64,000 nt of DNA from assembly GCF_023856365.1 (NCBI RefSeq), contig NC_064542.1, forward strand, positions 14,794,863 through 14,858,862. The letters run 5' to 3'. Below are positions 1-12,907 of the stretch, one piece after another; within the stretch, counting starts at the first letter, position 1, and every line of letters starts with the position of its first letter. The notes under the pieces were generated by a model that had not been told where the DNA came from, did no database searches, and was given only the letters and a program-made list of their open reading frames with translations. Both the position numbers and the translations under genes were made by a program. Source of the stretch: Brienomyrus brachyistius (taxonomy: Eukaryota; Chordata; Actinopteri; Osteoglossiformes; Mormyridae).

Positions 1-1
1 G

Positions 2-1276
<1,275 letters not shown>

Positions 1277-1367
1277 GTCAGTCGTCGTCCTACCTTAGCC
1301 GAACTCACCTACATTAGTCACCATGCTGTTGGAGGGAGGCTTATTGGATGCACTTTTTAACGATAAT

Positions 1368-1626
1368 CAGGGCTGCCCCTAAGGGGGGAGAGAGGGGAAG
1401 ACTCTCAGGGCCCAAATGCTAGGGCCCAGACAAGTCTGCGGCCGGTGAGCATGACTTGGGGCATAATCACTGAATCTGATGTTTTGTGAAAACTGCAAAA
1501 CAGATCAATGCACATTTAGCAGGTTTCTGCTCTTAAACGAATTAGTAGCTTTGTTTAGGAGAGGGGGGCGCTGTTGAATGTTGGTAGAATGATTCTGGGG
1601 CCTAGCCAGGTCTTTATACAGCCCTG
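1368..1626. mobile_element. hAT-like non-autonomous element (MITE)
   Basis: The element begins CAGGGCTG and ends CAGCCCTG, an 8-bp terminal inverted repeat typical of hAT DNA transposons. It has no coding capacity. The flanking octamers acgataat and aacataag agree at only 5 of 8 positions, so the target-site duplication is eroded or absent. Confidence 0.55.
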
Positions 1627-2445
1627 AACATAAGGATGATGGACTATTATCACCTCGTTATTATTTTATCGTTAGCAGTAGGTGTTGGCATAATCAGTAT
1701 TTTTGTGCTTGATACCTGATCCAGAAGGAGGAGCCAGCAGTGAATGAATGCATGTCCTCCTTCACTCATTCATAATGGCCTTGTGTCTTGTTCCATCTTA
1801 CAGTTTTCTGATGAGCTGAAAATCCATCTTGGTGGAAGACGAAGGCGGGGGGGGGGGGGGCGGGAAACACTGGAAAAACAATGTGCCTTCATGCTCGGTG
1901 ATCATATGACCCATTTGACCATTATCATTCATCTCCTGTCACGTGACTTTTGGCTCACGATGTGAGATGTGTCAGTCTAACTCTTATATGCTCCTTCAAA
2001 GACATCAGCTGTGACATTTGAGACACTTTAATGGCAAATTAAATTTTTCAAAAAAACATTCACACATCCACAAAGTACGGAAACTTAGCGGGATGATCTA
2101 CCTCGTACAGTTTCTCTCTTGTCCTTGAAGTTTTCTTTTAATGTCCCCCATTTTCAGTTTTCAGCACCTCCCCTTTCTGTTTTTTTTTTTACCTTCTATT
2201 TCCAGAATGTTTCCAGTCAGGAAACTGATTTTTTTATTATCATCATAATTATATCCTGTTTGGATTCAGGTATTTTAATCATTCAGGTAATTAAATTCAA
2301 CTGTAACTTCACTGGCTGAAATAAAAAGAAAATCTGGGTTGATTATTGCTGGCTTAGGCACCTGTGAATTTGGAAACACGAGGAAAAAATGATGCAACCT
2401 TTGTTCCCCCAGTATCTAGATAAAGTTTATCACATGCTTAATATT

Positions 2446-2752
2446 CAGGGATGCACTAAACTGGTAAGCAAGTACACGTTCACCTTTAAGCGCTAGACAG
2501 GCTGCAACTGATTGCTGAAACAATGCAAATGCGTATTTGATGTGCGTTTACAGTGCTTTGACAAGAAATTACTGTGCATTTTAACATCTATATCCTAATT
2601 CGTACTTCATTTGTGGTCTAAAAGTTAAAATACATGATAAATTCTTGTCATTGCAGTGCAAATGCACATACAATGTAGTACACATTCGCGGTGTTATAAC
2701 AATTATTCTTAAAGGTGAGTGTGTACTTGCATGCCAGGTGTATGCATCCCTG
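2446..2752. mobile_element. hAT-like foldback MITE, copy 1
   Basis: Long inverted arms: the left end CAGGGATGCACTAAACTGG continues to CACCTTTAA, and the right end is its imperfect reverse complement ending CATCCCTG. A second, related copy lies at 8773-9049. The flanking octamers (ttaatatt and tttataaa) are degenerate. It has no coding capacity. Confidence 0.75.
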
Positions 2753-3289
2753 TTTATAAAAAAAATTCAGTGTGGTTTGGTCTGGCTTGTTGGGGGGGGG
2801 GGGGTAGTTATCCTTCTGTATTGTATGGTTATTTATCGGGGGCGTTTCATCTGGGTGGAGCTGTCAATAATACCATGTTTGGCAGTGCAGATTTTCCTAT
2901 TAAAAGTGCCTTAAAGTGTGTTGTGTGTGTGCTTTGACTTTTGGACATTCTGACGCTGGTCTGGAATGTAACTGATTCTTAATTCATCTTTGTGAGGCAG
3001 TTGTCCTTCTGTCCCATCTTGCTTTTTATGCGACAGACAGACACGTGTACAGGTGAGTGCAGGTTAATGGGTCACAGTCTGGTGCCCCTGGAGTAAATGG
3101 GGTCTCAAGCTGTGGCTTCATACCTTCAGGGTTGGGGGATTGAATCCTACCTGCCTGAATGTGGAATTTGCTCATTCACCCAATGGCATGCAGGTTTCCT
3201 CTTCATATTCCAGTTTTCTCTTGTTGTTTTCTCCAAAGACGTACAGTTCGGGTAACTGATGACTAAATTTTGTGTGTGTGTGTTGCTTA

Positions 3290-3378
3290 GGGCAGCAAGT
3301 CATAACACTTCCTGCCAGGGAACAGGCCCTGCTTCCTGTGTCTGTGTGTCTGTGTCTGTGTCTGTGTGTGTGTGTGCG
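3290..3378. repeat. Dispersed repeat unit joined to a TG/TC microsatellite
   Basis: Bases 3290-3332 are an exact reverse complement of 34874-34916 (43 bp). In both places the unit directly abuts a CA/TG microsatellite. Here the microsatellite is an impure TGTGTC array running into gcgcgc. The unit sits inside a decayed SINE-like sequence. Confidence 0.8.
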
Positions 3379-4392
3379 CGCTCGTTCGTTCGTATCCTGC
3401 AGTGGACAGGCTCCAGCCCCCCAACCCTGACTAGGTGAAATGGTTCCCTGCAAGAGGGATGAATTTTCACAAGCTTGCAGTCTCTTGCTGTGTGTGTTAG
3501 GTATACAGACATAAAGCAGGATGTTCAGAAGACCATATAGAATGTGTTGTCATTTTTGCAGATGTGTTTGTAAATGTATATTTCTCAATTTAAATGTTAT
3601 GCCCATTGTACCAGTAGTCTAGATGTTGCTTGATTATTATTCTCTAACAGTGGTAGAAATATATTAGTGTATCCCCTCTCTGTTCAAGTAACCCACTTGC
3701 ATGTCTTACACATCTGCTAAGGACATTTTTTGTCATTTTTTTTAAACTTCCTTATGCAAAGATGCCATTTTAGAATTTTGTAAAAATGTTTTTTTTATAC
3801 TTTTTATCAAAACTGTAAAAAATCTTAAACACCTTATTTAAGATGTTAGCTGCTTTTTAAATTAAATTTATTTCTTTTTTGGGTTACAAAATCAGTTTAA
3901 TATAATTCTTTGCTCTCAATGAATACAAGCTTAGTTGCTGGAATGTTGTGAAAAGTCGTCATAACCAACTTTGTTGAACTACGATAGATTTTTTTTTATA
4001 GACAACAATGTGGTTTCGTCGAAGAAGTCAGTTTGGCGCACGAAGTTTGCTTTTTAAAGCAACTTTTGGTTTGTGGTGGATATGCAACTATGGAGGACGA
4101 AACCATATATGGACGGTAGATGGCAGCAGAGCATAATTGTTAGCATTTACATCTATTTAAAAATATATATTTGCCAAACCTGATTATTTCCATTTTAGAT
4201 ACTTCCCAAGATTTAAATCAATTTGGAAGTTTTTTGTATAAGGTATTATTAACAAAGAATTTTGGTAACCAAATTTCCGTAGGTGATATTGTATGTACGT
4301 GAATAGTGTCCTTTGATAGTTTGGCGCCCGATACTGGGATAAGCCTCGGACCCCCATCGTGACCCAGAAATGAATGAATTACTGGTTTTGGC

Positions 4393-4455
4393 AAATATCA
4401 TTATAAATGATATTTATAATCCATGATTATGGAAATATCATTATAAATGATATTT
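4393..4455. repeat. Paired 23-bp AT-rich palindrome
   Basis: The palindrome AAATATCATT-ATA-AATGATATTT occurs at 4393-4415 and again, identical, at 4433-4455, separated by 17 bases. Each copy can fold into a hairpin. No function can be assigned. Confidence 0.9.
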
Positions 4456-4619
4456 TAAGTACTTGAAAAAAATACTCATTTTAGTTGTTGTGCATGTCTA
4501 AGTGATCTATCAATCAGTGACACGATTTAAGTTTTTTGTCAATGTTATCGGTGATAAATCATTAAAGCATTGTTATAGCATGCATAGTATATCTGGTTTT
4601 TCATGTTAGGATACAGCGT

Positions 4620-4935
4620 AATACAATGTGCGCCGGAGGGCAAGGGGTTAACGACGTAGGCCGCCGAGTCGGCTGGCGGTGGTGCAGGGCGCCTCCCGCA
4701 CTCCGCCTTTGCATGTCGGGACAGGTGTTGTTTATTTGCCTCTGCAGACGCGCCGGCGAGGCTCCGGTGTCATTCGAGAACCGGCCAATCACGGTCGCGC
4801 CTGCCGTGAATACCATATAAGGCAATCTCGCCGCGCGCCGCGGCGTGGACGGCCCTGGGGTTTCCCGGCAGAATGACCGCATTGTTATACCAGGGGCCGG
4901 GCCTAAGGACGGGATGCGCGCCTGTGTGCGTGCTA
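4620..4935. promoter_or_regulatory. Isolated CpG-rich block with CCAAT box and SRF (CArG) box
   Basis: This stretch is far richer in CpG than its AT-rich surroundings. It holds GCCAATCACG at about 4784-4793 and a perfect CArG box, CCATATAAGG, at 4813-4822, which could also act as a TATA-like element. A small ATG-led frame starting near 4873 runs about 36 codons without recognisable similarity. The block may be a promoter, possibly for an alternative 5' exon or a non-coding transcript. I cannot connect it to a gene. Confidence 0.5.
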
Positions 4936-7900
4936 AATTTAGGGTTCATTTTTATGACATTTTTTAAAAACAGCAAAAAGTAACGGTGTCAGCGTCAGTA
5001 GCTGAGTTTTTACTTGGGATGTTTATGTCAGCTAAAAAAAAAAATGTGTTATTCAACTAACAGTGCATGCAGTCGGCAGGTCCATGTAACCATACCAAAG
5101 AATGAAAGCCAATTTCAGCCAAATGATACAAACAGTACATGCAGTTTCTGGTCTACTAATGTATCTTTTATGTTTATTGACAATAAGTTATCTTCCATAA
5201 ATAGTAGTGTATGTGACACTCCATGCTAGAAGATGAAGCTGGACATTGTGATTTATTCAGTGGAATAAAAGATGGACAGAGTTTAGCTCCTGTGAAGTTT
5301 TATACGGATTCAACAACTGAAGCTCTTTCAAAACCCTGTGGTTAGATTCATATTAATTCCTGTAAATCATGGACTGAAGGGGCGCCATTATCTTCTACAG
5401 TTGCAATATGAATTTAACAGAAAATGTCCTATTTTAATGACGGCAGAGCCCTGTGCAGCATAGCTGTTTTCTTCTTAAGTTTTCAGCTGAAAAACTTGTT
5501 CTTTGTTCTTTACAAATTGTTACATTTAATGTTACTATCATTAATAATATATGTTAATATTTTTCTTACTGATTCATGCCATTACTCAGCAGTGAATAAC
5601 AATTCATCCTTTCGGGGACTGGTATTTCATTGGTGATTATGGTCTGCTGTTATACTCCAGATTCCCCCCCCCCCCCCCAAAAAAAAAAAAATACAGAGTG
5701 TACACCTTTTAAAAAAACTGCTTATAACATTGATTTATTGAAGAATAGGTAATACCAACGCAAAGCCGGTGATGGACAAAAGTGTCCAAGGGGTTTATTA
5801 AGGCTGACGGAGACTGAGGGAATGGAGACGTTGGTGGCAGTACTGATATCTAAACAGCTACATGAGATGTGAGCGGTAAAAGGGACAAAGGACACTGACA
5901 GGACACACTCCAGCAGCCCACAATCACAGCTCACACCTCTGTCGTTATGCTTGGATGTTTTGGGTTAAATCAATCAGCAAGCCAGATGGGATCGCATCAT
6001 CGGCAAGGGCTGCCTGTTTGTCCCGCGTATTGTTACTGCCTTTGCCACATTTTCCTGTATGAGATTGTGCTCAAGTACCCAGATTAGCACTGCATTTGTG
6101 ACCCTGTGGAGCACCAACGCATAGGGGGTGGGAAGGAAATGAAAACAAAGTGGTTCTAGGGCAGCAGCATGGTGATCTGCCCTCAATACATTGCATTCTG
6201 GGAGTGACGCGCATGTATTGGACATAAGCATGTATTCAAAGTAAGTCTAGCTTTTATTCTTCACCGTGACCCGGTCAGTCGCTGAGGGAGATTATCAAAG
6301 CGGAGACTGAGAATGAACTGGTGGGAGCGCATCGAATCCGTGCAGTAATGCAAAAGAGACCATAACACCTGATACCCAGAAATTCCCATATGCTAAGAAA
6401 GAGATCATTCTAAGTGTTCATCGCCTGCAGCCCCCAAGGCAGTCGCCAAGGCTGTGACGAGCTCTGGGTCTGAGTGGCATCATGTTTCCGTACTGAGCAA
6501 AACCAGTAGAGACCAATCTGCATTTACAGAGGGAGCCGGTGCCCAGGGCTGTGATAGAATCTGCCTTTGTGAAATGAGATACTTGTGGGGTTTATAGGTC
6601 GCCGGGAATGGGGAGTCCGTTGAACTCGACGGAAGTTGACAACCGGCAGCCAAGACTATGCGTGTGAGCACCTGCGGTCACCTCCGCGGTCTCCGAATCT
6701 GCATGACACGCCAGACGTGGTACATTCCCACCCGTAAGCATCAGCAGCTGGGATGCGTCAGAAAAAAAAAACACCACATTCATGACATTTTTGTGCAATT
6801 ACGTGGCACAGAGAAGAAAAATCCAGCACTTTATACCTACAGTGCAATTACCGCACCTTTCCTTCCTCTTCCTGCTGAGGAGCATGTGTTACTCAGGGCC
6901 GTGACATTCCGGCAGAGAGATGCTGCATGAACAGAAACGCTTGACTATCCCTAGTTAGTGCAGCGATGAGGTAGCTGACCCGTTAATAGGAGCTTAAACT
7001 TACCACATTTATGCAAACATCCCCCCTTGCGCTACACATCCAGGCTGCTGATCTGCATCACATTTGCATATTTCATTCTTTTTTTTTTAGTCCATTTATG
7101 CAGTAGGTTAATTCTCTGGAGTATTTCGGGTCAAATATCTCACTGAAGTGTGCTATAACCGGGCCTCTTCTGGGACAGGAACTGGCAACCTTCAGGTTAT
7201 AAGCCCAGGCCCTTAATCACTAGGTTAGCTGCTGTTCCCGTGGTCAGTCTGACAATGCAGTAAGTGACGGTTATAAGCAGACGTTGCTACAGGTTTATTC
7301 TGTTTTTCTTTTTGTCTGTAGGGTTATTTTTGTCAACACATCATTGAAGTTCCACCGTTGACTATAAAAATAAACTCTAAAGGCATAACTGATGGAAATA
7401 TCAAACATTTTGTACGGTGATGAGGATGATTATTGTCATCCCGACTGTTCAGCCATAAATCTTTACGACTGTAACTACCTATCCCAGCCTGAAACCTATC
7501 CCGGAATGGCAGAGTACACCCTGGATGGGATGCCAGACCATTACAGGGAGCAAGCACACACAAAATAAGAGTCATTTTGAGACGCCGGTTCACCTAAACC
7601 ACATGTCTTGGGACTGTGGGAGGAAACCATAGCCACCCTGAGTAAAACCACACAAACATGGGGAGAACATGCAAGCTGCAGCCACATCACTTCAAATCCT
7701 GGAAATGCACATCACTGGGCCGTGTTGTGAAAGGATTGCGTAGTTACACGATCTCTATTAGCCTGGGGTCTGTGGAAATCTGAAAAGGAGCATTGTAGCT
7801 TCTTGAGGTATGCTGTTTTGTTAACAAAAAAATGGCCCCACCAAGAAATGACATCAGCAGGGCAATAAAGCTGCCTTTTGTATCTAGACCAGCATCTGTG

Positions 7901-8772
7901 GAATTCTATACGCTTGTCTTTTTCTTCACCTGAACAGCTGGAAGCTATGTTGCTGAGTGCCTGCAGGAAGACTGTTGGGGGGGGGGGGGGCATTTTTGTT
8001 ATGCAATTCAAAAGCATTGTCAGTGAGGGGTGGAGAAGTGACCCTGGAGAGGCCTAACCTCCGCTAACTAGCCACGCAGGCTGGCGTGGTCCTTCTAGGA
8101 GATCACCATGGAACAAACCAGGCTGGATCACGGGTGTCGTCCAGATTGTGCGCATCTCAATTCAGCACGTACTCCAGACACGAGGGTGTGACACTCTGTA
8201 GAGAGCACAATTTACGACTCACTGGAGACTTTTTTCAACTTATTACAGAAATTTGCTGCTAATATATGTATTTTCGCGGGAAACATTTGGTCAAACTTAT
8301 AAAGGAGCAAGACAGGCAAAGAATTTGGCAGTTTCGCAGTCATGTTTGATATTAACCAACTGCTAGTAGGAAACTAGGCCCACAATGGCAAGGACTGCCT
8401 GTGTGTGTCTGCATGGGAATGGCCGTCCATAGTGGTTGCTGAATCTATGACTGTGACATGTACTCATGGACATCTGTGACACACGTGCACATTGCAGGAC
8501 ACCTGTGTTCCACCCCCCTAATCCCAAATGAGAATCCCACCAGCAAATGGCAGAAGGACCTTAACAGCTGGGGGATCCCCTGGCTCAACCCTCATTCCAC
8601 AGGAAATATTCTGAGTAACACTAAGTTCTGCGCTCTGGCCATATGACATGGTGTAAACGGGATGGTATCTGAACTACAAATTTCAATTCATCCAGTTTCC
8701 TTTGTTTTAATCATTTTTACTTTTATTACGCAATATATGAGCCCACAAGCAATGAGAATGTGGATTTATACT
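4936..8772. other. Non-coding stretch, decayed repeats
   Basis: No supportable exon. Visible are C and A homopolymers at about 5665-5692, a minus-strand tRNA-like SINE remnant near 7165-7250 and a minus-strand SINE-like remnant at about 7440-7700 recognised by the phrases gggactgtgggaggaaacc and ggggagaacatgca. A G run lies at about 7977-7990. Open frames here are short and have no recognisable protein content. Confidence 0.5.
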
Positions 8773-9049
8773 CGGGATGTACATAACTGGTATGCAAGTA
8801 CATAGTCACCTTCAAAAGCGATACGTGGAGCAATCGATGGTATAATAGCGCAAATGTACATAAAATAATTATCGTGCTTTTTAACCTTTATATGCTAAAT
8901 CGTACCTTATTTGCGGTATAAAGGTTAAAATGCATGGTAATTTCTTCACATAAAATACATAAGCATTTGTGCTGTTACGACAATCAATTGCTGCATGTAT
9001 TGCTTTTAAAGGTGAACAAGTACTTGCGTACCAGTTATGTGAATCCCTG
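8773..9049. mobile_element. hAT-like foldback MITE, copy 2, with perfect 8-bp target-site duplication
   Basis: Related to the 2446-2752 copy, with the same arms (CACCTTnAAAAGC and its inverse, ending AATCCCTG). It is flanked on both sides by TTTATACT (8765-8772 and 9050-9057), an exact 8-bp duplication diagnostic of hAT-type insertion. It is 277 bp long and non-coding. Confidence 0.85.
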
Positions 9050-9282
9050 TTTATACTCGAAGCATTTATTTAGCTTTCAGGAAACAGAGTGTACCTGAAT
9101 TTTGAAACATTCTTGACTATTTCCCTTCTTTTGTTAAGGCCGATACTATGAAAGAAATGTAAGTTTAACCACATACTGGACAGGTGAGTGTGCAGCAGGA
9201 AGTTATAAACTGCTTATCGAATTTGTGAAATACTTCACAGTTCTGTCAACAGAGACCTTGAATAAACTATTTTGTTTTTCAG

Positions 9283-9319
9283 TAGCCATGGAAGGTCAAT
9301 TTCTGCCGAACGATTCTAA
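9283..9319 (+). CDS. Possible terminal coding exon of magt1 (one of two candidates)
   Basis: A strong acceptor (pyrimidine tract then CAG at 9280-9282) is followed by one base and then an open frame of 11 codons to TAA at 9317-9319, which fits the phase-2 donor at 1277. A polyadenylation signal AATAAA follows at 9374-9379. The joined tail would read YPYS-SHGRSISAERF. This does not resemble the SFLMS ending I recall for human MAGT1. An equally good acceptor at 15350-15351 would give the short tail YPYS-DKV. Transcript data are needed to choose. Confidence 0.22.
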
Positions 9320-11716
9320 ACTCCTGAGCAAAAGAATTTAAAATGCTCCATCCTACAGAGAATGTAAACTTCAAATAAAATGTAGTCAGTTATAACACAC
9401 TGCCTTTAAACTATTCATAATTCTGTATTTTGGCTATGTATGTTGAATATTTATTTCTCAAACACTATGTTCTTTGCTACCTCATAAAATAAACACAAAA
9501 TGCTAAAAAAGTGACAAAAATGTCATTGTTGCTTAGAAGAGGAGAGAACAAATCGGACCTGAAACTATGTGTAGATCTATTGCTGAAAATGGGTTCGGTT
9601 TGTTCAGTTCTTTATTTCCTTATTTTCTAAAATAGCTCGTAAGAACTGGAAAATTCCTCGAAACGCCCAATCGTTTTTCCTGGCTGGCATTGGCCAGTGT
9701 GTCACACCCCGCATCAGTTTTCTGAGTAATTGTACGCAGAGCTGAATAGCATGTCTTTAAAATATATATCTACCAAGGCCGTAATTGTAATACATATTGG
9801 GGGGGGGGGGGCACGCATTACAATTACCTTGGTAGGCTTGGTCACCCCCAGTGTTGATTGCATGGCTATGGTCTTGATATCAAGTAACAGAAAATGTCAA
9901 ACTTTTTGTGCATATTAATTTACTGAGATATTGTTTGGCTTCTGACTTACATTTTTTAAATGAATATTGCTGTTTAATTAGGTACCGTATAATTGCTGTC
10001 ATTTCGCAGCCTCTTTCTAATGTCTGTGTAAATTGGCGTAAGTGCCCAGGTGACGATAAACATTTATGCCTGCCTGTGGTGGTATTTAAGTAAATTTGTT
10101 TTAGGATTTTAATAGCTCAGATCTCAAATAACACACTCAAACTGATTATTTTGTGTCCTTTTTATTATAAATATGAGCCCAGTGGACTCTGCTGCTTCAC
10201 CTGTTTCCTGAAACCACACGAGCGAGAAGGAATTGTGTTCCTCCTTCGTTGGGGGAAAGACGGAAGCTGAAAGAGGCATTGAAAGGCCCAGTGGGCCAAC
10301 CGGTGTGCGTGACAGATGGTGAAAGGCAAAGACCTGTGCCCCCCCCCCCCCCCCCCAGCTCACGGCTGTCAGCAGCTGGGTAGAGGGACCTGGCCAAAGG
10401 CACAACTGTTCCATTCAGCTGCAGCCCATCAGTCATATCTGATTATTTTAAGCTTGGCCAGTATCTACGAGGCAGTTGGTGTTTCCTGGTCAAAGAATAA
10501 AGCTCTGGATGTTGACCTGTTCTAGTGAACAGTGATGCCACCAAGCACTTGAACTGTATTATAGCTGAACAAAGGTGAAATGACAGTACCACGTATTTTC
10601 TGCCCTTTAGATATAACATTTGTACGGACAATAAGAGTTCTGTTTTAACTTGGTGAAAAAAAAAATGTTATGGGACTGACCAATAAAAATACAAAATAAT
10701 GTTTCTGGGAGAAGATCCACTGACAAAATATTTTTATAGTCTTGAAAAAAGTCGGATTAAGAATTTGAAGAATTCGAAAGGACTTCACCATGCCCCCCCC
10801 CCCCCCCAGCTATAGCAAAACCATAATAAATATACAGTTTATGCAGCATAATTAGTCTGTTGATGGACTTTATTTTGTGGGATCTCTAACTAATCATATA
10901 ATATAACAATATATAATAATTCTGTCAGATAAAATTCATGATCTAGAATAGGGATGCTCGCAGTTAATCGGTGAATCAAGAGTGGCTTAACACATGCTTA
11001 ACACATGGGTACACACCAAGCCAATGGGAAACACACTGGCATGACCAGAGGTGACAGATGACATGCAGCCCAATAAGAGAACTCAATATTACTGACTAGC
11101 TTCACGCGCCAAAAGGGGGCCAATGGGGCCCAACAAGGCCCAATCATGTCTGCCTGTACCACACACACAAGCAGTCACCAACTCGCATCAACGCACTGAC
11201 AGCCTTCGATGGCAATGAATTGGCTTGGTGTGTTCCAGGGTTAACGCCTGAAACGTTGGATGGAGAGGTGGCCCTTGAAAGATTTCATGAAACTTGGCAG
11301 GGATCCATGAAGACAGCAAAGAAAAGTAGAACATAGTGGGACATCTACCCTGACCTTGTTTATCTGTCAGTCACACTACTTAGGTTTCAATAAACAAACA
11401 AACAAACGAATGAATGGCTTTTATGAAAACATAAAAAGTATTTTTGAAGTTCTTCCATCATTTCAGTCATGTGACATTGGTGCTGACTTGGCAGATGTTT
11501 GCGGTCAGGCATCATCCTAAAAGCCCCTGTGATGTCACTGGTCAATGTTTTATTCCTACAGATTCATTAGTCCTCACTTTAGTTAATGTGCATTTCTTCT
11601 CCATTCCCAAACCTTACAGTAGGCCTATACCCAAAAACGTCATTTTTATTGAAATAATCAGGTAAAATCAATTATTAACAGTCAATTAGACTGTTTGATA
11701 ATACACATAAATAATG

Positions 11717-11920
11717 TATCCATCCATTTTCTGTATCCATTTATCCTATTCAGGATCACGGGGGGGTCTGGAGCCTATCCTGGAGGCTACAGGTGCAAGA
11801 GAGGGAACAGCTCATGATGGAGCATCAACCCATTGCAGGGCACTTTCACACACCATTCACTCACACATGCACACCTACGGGCAATTTGGTAGTTCGAATT
11901 ATCCTCGACATGTCTTTGAC
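11717..11920 (-). mobile_element. 3' fragment of the GGAT-tailed SINE, minus strand
   Basis: Reading the minus strand gives the distal part of the SINE seen complete at 14821-15168: the gcacacctacgggcaattt / cattcactcacacatg region and the catccattttctgtatcc tail. The tRNA-like head is missing. Confidence 0.65.
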
Positions 11921-12679
11921 ACATAAATAATATTTAATTACATTGCTAGAATATTTGGGAATTTTCAGTAGCAACAGAAAACATGATGCTGTGTTTTTAA
12001 TAAGCGTGTTTCAGCTTTCATTGTTATGACCGTAGATGAACAGCTTTTTGCCGTAAAAAGAGCTCGCTAGAAGTGAATCAAGGTGTGTTCGCGTCCGTCG
12101 ATCCCTCTTTGCAATGTAAAACTTTTTCTTCCCCAGCTAACATCTGACTCACCCTTCAGTCACGAAATCATTTGTTACCTTTTTCCCTTATTATTTATTG
12201 AAATGGTTCTTCCCTAACTGCCAATTGACAGTAACATATATATATATTTTTTTTTGGTTAAGAGAGGGACACTGCATTGAGTGGGGGTGTCCATTGTGTT
12301 ATTGTAAGGGAAACTTGTTTGGCTCTAGGCAGTTGATGTTTCTGTTGGGCAAAGTTTCAATGGGAACAATCTTATGTAACAACATGAGAACGTAAGCTGG
12401 GTTCAACAAAAGCGATTGTTTAAGCGAGTGTTTAAGTCCCCTACCTTTAATGCATGCGATTTCAGTTTGTTAGACGGTTCTCCCACTTGTGTGTGTGCGT
12501 ATGTCCTGGTTGGATGAGGAGCACATGTTCCACAACCACATTTTCACTTCAAACGAGGTGCGCGGCTGCTGCACATCTGCCCGGCTGCTCCCGCCTGCAC
12601 CATCTGCAGGGCTGAGCTGCTCTGCCGCACCTCCACGGTCCCGCTCTTCTAGGTCCATGACCACAACAGTGGGGTCACC

Positions 12680-12907
12680 GACTCTCATGCAAGCCTTCAG
12701 ACTCTCATGCAAGAAATCAACATGGCAAATCTATTATAAACCTAAAATGAACTACATCATTAGTGTTGGGGTAGTTTGGAAACCCTACAGACTATTTACA
12801 AAGTAATAAATCTATGACATACATGTAGACGCATGTGCACACGTGTGCAGACTTGTCTCAATTTGAAAATCTCACACTAGCAGAGCTGACCAAAGTTAGC
12901 AACTCAG
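12680..12907 (+). mobile_element. Copy of the CAGGGTTGCCAAC-type repeat, 5' end eroded
   Basis: It aligns by eye over about 220 bp with 60549-60765: ctctcatgcaagaaatc, ggcaaatctat, gttggggtagtttg, acatacatgta, and the end gctgaccaaagttagcaac. The left terminal repeat is degraded, and a short agactctcatgcaag unit is repeated there. Confidence 0.7.

Larger units (their letters stand above)
1277..4600. other. Non-coding stretch downstream of recognised magt1 exons
   Basis: No exon could be supported. The stretch holds two hAT-like inverted-repeat elements (1368-1626 and 2446-2752), a decayed + strand SINE-like copy at about 3100-3450 interrupted by a TG/TC-rich microsatellite, and AT-rich DNA. 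A paired 23-bp palindrome lies at 4393-4455. The third magt1 exon ends in a good donor (CAG|GTCAGT), so most of this is probably intron. Confidence 0.6.

Noticed and set aside
2105..2250. Possible magt1 terminal exon after CCTTGAAG (frame beginning S-F-L-L-M-S)
   Set aside because: The frame runs on for about 40 low-complexity, phenylalanine-rich residues, and the acceptor is weak.
3212..3262. Acceptor-like TTCCAG followed by a frame beginning S-F-L, resembling the end of human MAGT1
   Set aside because: The sequence lies inside a decayed SINE, and the frame does not stop where the family ends. The likeness is probably accidental.
4010..4138. Short ATG-led frame of 42 codons on the + strand
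   Set aside because: It is too short and has no similarity that I recognise, no splice context and no polyadenylation signal close by.
9130..9185. Apparent internal exon between TTGTTAAG and CAG|GTGAGT
   Set aside because: In the frame needed to follow the magt1 donor it meets a stop codon at once. The strong donor alone is not enough.
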